Source: Zygnema circumcarinatum
Lineage: Eukaryota; Streptophyta; Zygnematophyceae; Zygnematales; Zygnemataceae
Assembly (NCBI GenBank): GCA_037447605.1
Contig: CM074805.1
Coordinates: 130,248-194,247 of the forward strand
DNA: 64,000 nt
Direction of reading: 5' to 3'
In this document: positions 60,801 to 64,000 of the stretch, in pieces
Position numbering within the stretch: position 1 is the first letter of the stretch
Layout of the letters: each line of letters starts with the position of its first letter
Program-made: the position numbers and the translations under genes
Notes under the pieces: generated by a model
Seen by the model: only the letters and a program-made list of their open reading frames with translations
The model's database searches: none
What the model was told of the DNA's origin: nothing

Positions 60801-63560
60801 TGCTGTTAGGACTTCGAGGGCTTTCTGCAGGGTGCTCCACCTACAGAACTTTGTATTGTTTACGTCAGCTCAGTCCAATATGGTGAGGTCCGAGAATGCA
60901 GGTTCTTGATTGGACTGACCACGTTTGGACCGAGTGTTACTCCGCCCGGCGAGGCAGGTAGGAACTTGGAAGAGAAGCCTAATGGTATATTTTCTTATTG
61001 ACATTTGAAGTTTAACTTTCTGCATAAAGTCATGGATACTGAAGAAAGGTTGTTTGCAGGTGGTTACATTTGGACCCCTGCGAGGCGGCATTCGACAAAC
61101 CGCTTCTGTATGAATCTGGGTGAGCACCAAAAAACTTTGCGAAAAAAAAAGAAACTTTGAAAGTTTTAAAATAGGTCCGAACTGCAGCGTGAGAGAGGAT
61201 TGCGAAAGAAAAGAAACATTCTTTTGGAATAATATTTCGACAGGAGATGGAATGAGTGTGCAGATGGAACAAAAAGTTAAGCTACGTCATAGCTTTTTCT
61301 GCAAATGGTGTGTGCGACGTGACGAGTCGATACACTCGAAAGTGGAATGAGGTGGGTCCTCAGCACCTGACTCAGTATTTTAGAAACCTCCGAGTCCTTA
61401 TTGATGGTTAGTCTTAACAGCTGTACTATCCTCTCTGCAATTACAGTTCTTTCCCCTTTCATTTCCCCCTTCTCCCTCGTTCCTCTTGTCCCTCGTTAAC
61501 AGCTCTTTCAATCGTCTCAATCCTGCAGGTTCTCTATAGAAGAACCCAAGTCCCTGAAGCAGTCATTCCTCGTATCACTGCAGAGCTGACCGACAGGCTT
61601 CGTGCGAACATGTCAGCCCAGAGAAGGCTTGAACTTGAACAAAGAGATGCAGCAGAAGTGAGAGAGCTTGAAGATGAGAGTATGGGAAGAACTTCCGATT
61701 CTCAGATGCAGGCCTTGCCGGGAAGGCAGACAGGGTCCTTGGAATGGAGAATAGCAAGGGGAGAGCTTGGGAAAGGCTCTGGAAAGGCTGTAGTGTTGCC
61801 CGCCGACTCTTTGGTTTCACCTGAAAAGTTAGCACGAGACGAACACATAAGCAGGATTTCACTCGCTTTGGGGGATATCTGCAGAACAGTTGTGGGAAGT
61901 GGTGAAGGTGACGTAGAAAGACGTCAGGTCTTGGAGATTTTACGGAACTTGAAAGACGTTTTGAGGGACCTGAAAGCTCTACCCTACAAGAGCCGTTCTC
62001 TTGAGCTCGGGGATGGGGCATCTGGGCGCTTGAAATTGCTGATGTCTGGAAAAGCGCTGCCGTTCTTTGAAGCCGTTGGGTTAGGGTTGTTCATGGGCAA
62101 AGGGGGGGAACTTTGCGGTAGTGATTCTCTGCAGGTCGTTCCTGTAAGAGAGGGGCAATCTCTTTGGCTTTCCCCAAAGACGTCTTCAGTAGAAGTCGCC
62201 TTGGCTCTGCCTGTGGCCAATGAACTCCTTCAAGATTGCACAAGGGCTGTTGAGGGGGGCTCAGCGTCAATAAGTAAAAGTCATGGCCCGGGGGCAAAGT
62301 TGCTGTGGCTAGTGAAGGGAAAGCGCATCACTGGGGAGGCCGTTTATGCAGATGGAGAGAATGCTTCTTGTGAGCCGGTGAGCCCACCCCCCCCACTCTC
62401 TCTTTTCCTCTCTCTCTCTCATTCTCTCTCTCCTCCACGTGGACTCCTTTCCTGCTATGAGAGCATTGAGAGTGGTAGGTTTCCTCCTCTTTAGGTAACA
62501 TAGTCTAGTGGCTGTGAATCTCCAAAAACTGGAGGGCTTGGAACTGCAGGCAGTGGCTGCATTCGACGGCCTTCTGAATACGAAGTGGTTGCATCCGGAC
62601 AGCATAGGCCGTATGCTCCCTCGACCTCCTGCCTGGCCAAACTCCGCTCCCTTCCGCATAATTGTTTGTTTTTCAGGCAGAGGTCGTCTCTCACTGTAAC
62701 ATCTTGTGAGAGGTCACTTCAAAACTCTAATGTCCTCAGAGTCCAAGGACATTGGAACTGCCTTGCAAGCCATGATATCCGACACGTCGTTTGTCCATTT
62801 GAAACTTATGTTAGTGTTTATATTTCGCTGGATTGTTGCAGAAGGCGCTTGGTTGCAGTATTGCTTGCCAGCTGGCAAGACTGCCGTTTTAGCAGGTTAC
62901 ATCATGACATCAGCAAATGATTGCCCCGAACGGGACCCGCGAGATTGGTACTTTTTCAAACTTGATGTGCCGCGTTTTTGGTATTTGGGTTTCACCTTAT
63001 GATGACAATTGCAAGCACTGTTCCTATGAATGTGGGAGACGAAGGAAAAGATGGTGTTACCGTCGCATCTTGGTCTTTCAGAGTGTTCCAGCAGACGAAA
63101 GGACAGAAGCTTTCTGTTTTTTACTCTGTTCAGAAGGGTTCTGGAATTGATTTGGAGGAATGTGGGAGCTCAAAACATCTTGCAGGGCGGTAGAAGGAAG
63201 CACAGACGGAGGGATCACATGGATCCGTCTTGATGAGAGGCGGAGGGAGGTTTTCGAGGGGCGTCACATGGCAAAGGCATACGAGATCAGTTCCACCCAA
63301 CGGCGGCCCTGTTCCATGTACAGGTTCGTGCGCCTGGGCACTACTTTTCTACCTAGCCCTCGTCTGTCGTCTCTTCATCATTGGGCCCGAGCCACTTGGC
63401 TGCCCCTAAGGACCCTAAACCTCCTGGAAAAGGCTTCAATTGTCACAGTATAGAAAATGGATTTGGTTCCCTTCCGATTGACGGTTTAGGTTTAGGGCCG
63501 TGACCATGCTTTCTGAGGAAGGGGGCGGGGCCGGGGGGGGGGGGGGGGGGNNNNNNNNNN

Positions 63561-63599
<39 letters not shown>

Positions 63600-63928
63600 A
63601 CCCTGCCTGCAGGCTGAAGGTCACTGCTGTAGGGAGAGCGGATTCTTGCTTGCAGCTCGCCTGCCTGGACCTCTATGAGCTGCGGGACGCCGTGGTTGAG
63701 AAATCTAGGCCAAACGGAGCCCCGGGAAAAACCAACTTCATGGAACCGAAGCCCCGTTCGGAGCTCCATGTGAAGCCGTCATCAGAAGAAGCGTGGAAGG
63801 CGCAATTTGCTGCTTTTGTTAGGGCGGAATTTGCAGTTGTCAGAGAGAGGCAACCGGAGCTCTCAGTCAATGAGGTTGCAGCGGAGGCTTTACGGTTAGC
63901 GAAAGTGAAGATGGAGGAGCTGCGATAG
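57895..63928 (+). CDS. PNG1: Cytosolic peptide:N-glycanase (transglutaminase-like), plant type
   Basis: Sixteen exons (57895-57975, 58178-58231, 58546-58740, 58891-59022, 59212-59298, 59433-59515, 59680-59793, 60332-60473, 60902-60957, 61060-61119, 61264-61351, 61529-62377, 62550-62610, 62842-62947, 63186-63323, 63613-63928) join in phase to 853 aa. A ubiquitin-like N-terminus (about 1-85) is followed by an acidic helical part ([10 protein letters not shown]). The catalytic core has the zinc cysteines CERC (218, 221) and CSAC (250, 253) and the triad Cys276 (GRCGEWANC), His303 (TDHVWTE) and Asp320 (WLHLDPCE). The C-terminus holds a beta-sandwich like plant PNGases ([43 protein letters not shown]). 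It removes N-glycans from misfolded glycoproteins exported for ERAD. Beyond that domain lies an extra tail of about 75 residues ([20 protein letters not shown]). The last intron contains the assembly gap. Confidence 0.94.
59957..60262. repeat. Intronic polypyrimidine tract in the N-glycanase gene
   Basis: About 300 nt of nearly pure C and T on the sense strand, just upstream of the catalytic-cysteine exon. A second tract covers about 60480-60770 in the next intron. Confidence 0.85.
63533..63598. repeat. Poly-G homopolymer spanning an assembly gap
   Basis: Eighteen G, then ten N at 63551-63560, then thirty-eight G. The gap lies within the last intron of the N-glycanase gene and most likely marks failed sequencing through a longer poly-G. 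The coding model on either side is unaffected. Confidence 0.95.
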
Positions 63929-64000
63929 ATTATTCTATTGATGAATTTGCTGTACTTCATGCATGCAAGCATGCGCGATGTATCTCTTGGGATTTGTTTT

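Noticed and set aside
63500-63928. ORF with a poly-Gly N-terminus across the gap
   Set aside because: The glycines come from the poly-G/N gap in an intron. Homology places the exon start at 63613, after the AG.
1-64000. tRNA, rRNA, transposase or reverse-transcriptase genes
   Set aside because: I saw no cloverleaf with A/B boxes, no rRNA-like segment, and no transposase or RT motif in any reading frame I examined.

Overview
The window reads as nuclear DNA of a streptophyte, either a charophyte-grade green alga or an early-diverging land plant. The evidence is intron-dense genes with GT-AG splice sites, an LBD (LOB-domain) transcription factor of a family confined to streptophytes, plant-type versions of peptide:N-glycanase, APR-like protein, HIRA and the mitochondrial SAM carrier, and plant-style telo-boxes. 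Two runs of exactly 10 N mark assembly gaps, so this is draft sequence. I cannot name the species. Gene models were built by hand from splice consensus, reading phase and recalled family sequence; every multi-exon model marked complete sums to a whole number of codons.

Layout, left to right: the 3' part of an unrecognised membrane-protein gene (-, runs off the left edge); a GT92/DUF23 glycosyltransferase (+, 2521-5969); a doubtful small coding-like stretch (+, 6611-6976); an APR-like thioredoxin-fold membrane protein (-, 6969-8759); a 23-exon DNA topoisomerase III alpha (+, 9208-17710); the ribosome-biogenesis WD protein GRWD1 (-, 18091-22601); an LBD factor (-, 24030-25975); a gene fusing RCC1 repeats to a C-terminal GATA zinc finger (-, 27162 to about 32087); a very GC-rich, gene-poor stretch (33.1-35.6 kb); a two-exon fungal-like SDR-fold protein (-, 36012-37125); the histone chaperone HIRA (+, 37906-44326); a m-SAM carrier (-, 45808-51484); an unrecognised 408-aa intronless ORF (+, 52203-53429); a plant HMG-box protein with an N-terminal Cys motif (+, 54640-56944); and a cytosolic peptide:N-glycanase (+, 57895-63928).

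The genes do not form a pathway; they are a typical set of housekeeping and regulatory genes, several related to chromatin or genome maintenance (TOP3A, HIRA, HMG). The most unusual item is the RCC1-GATA fusion. Its junction lies inside one uninterrupted reading frame of about 400 codons, and splice phases link it to seven upstream RCC1-type exons. Other notable points are two GC-AG introns fixed by protein homology, a telo-box pair upstream of GRWD1, the fungal-like SDR lacking the classical YxxxK lysine, and scattered GC-rich blocks enriched in GTAC palindromes.
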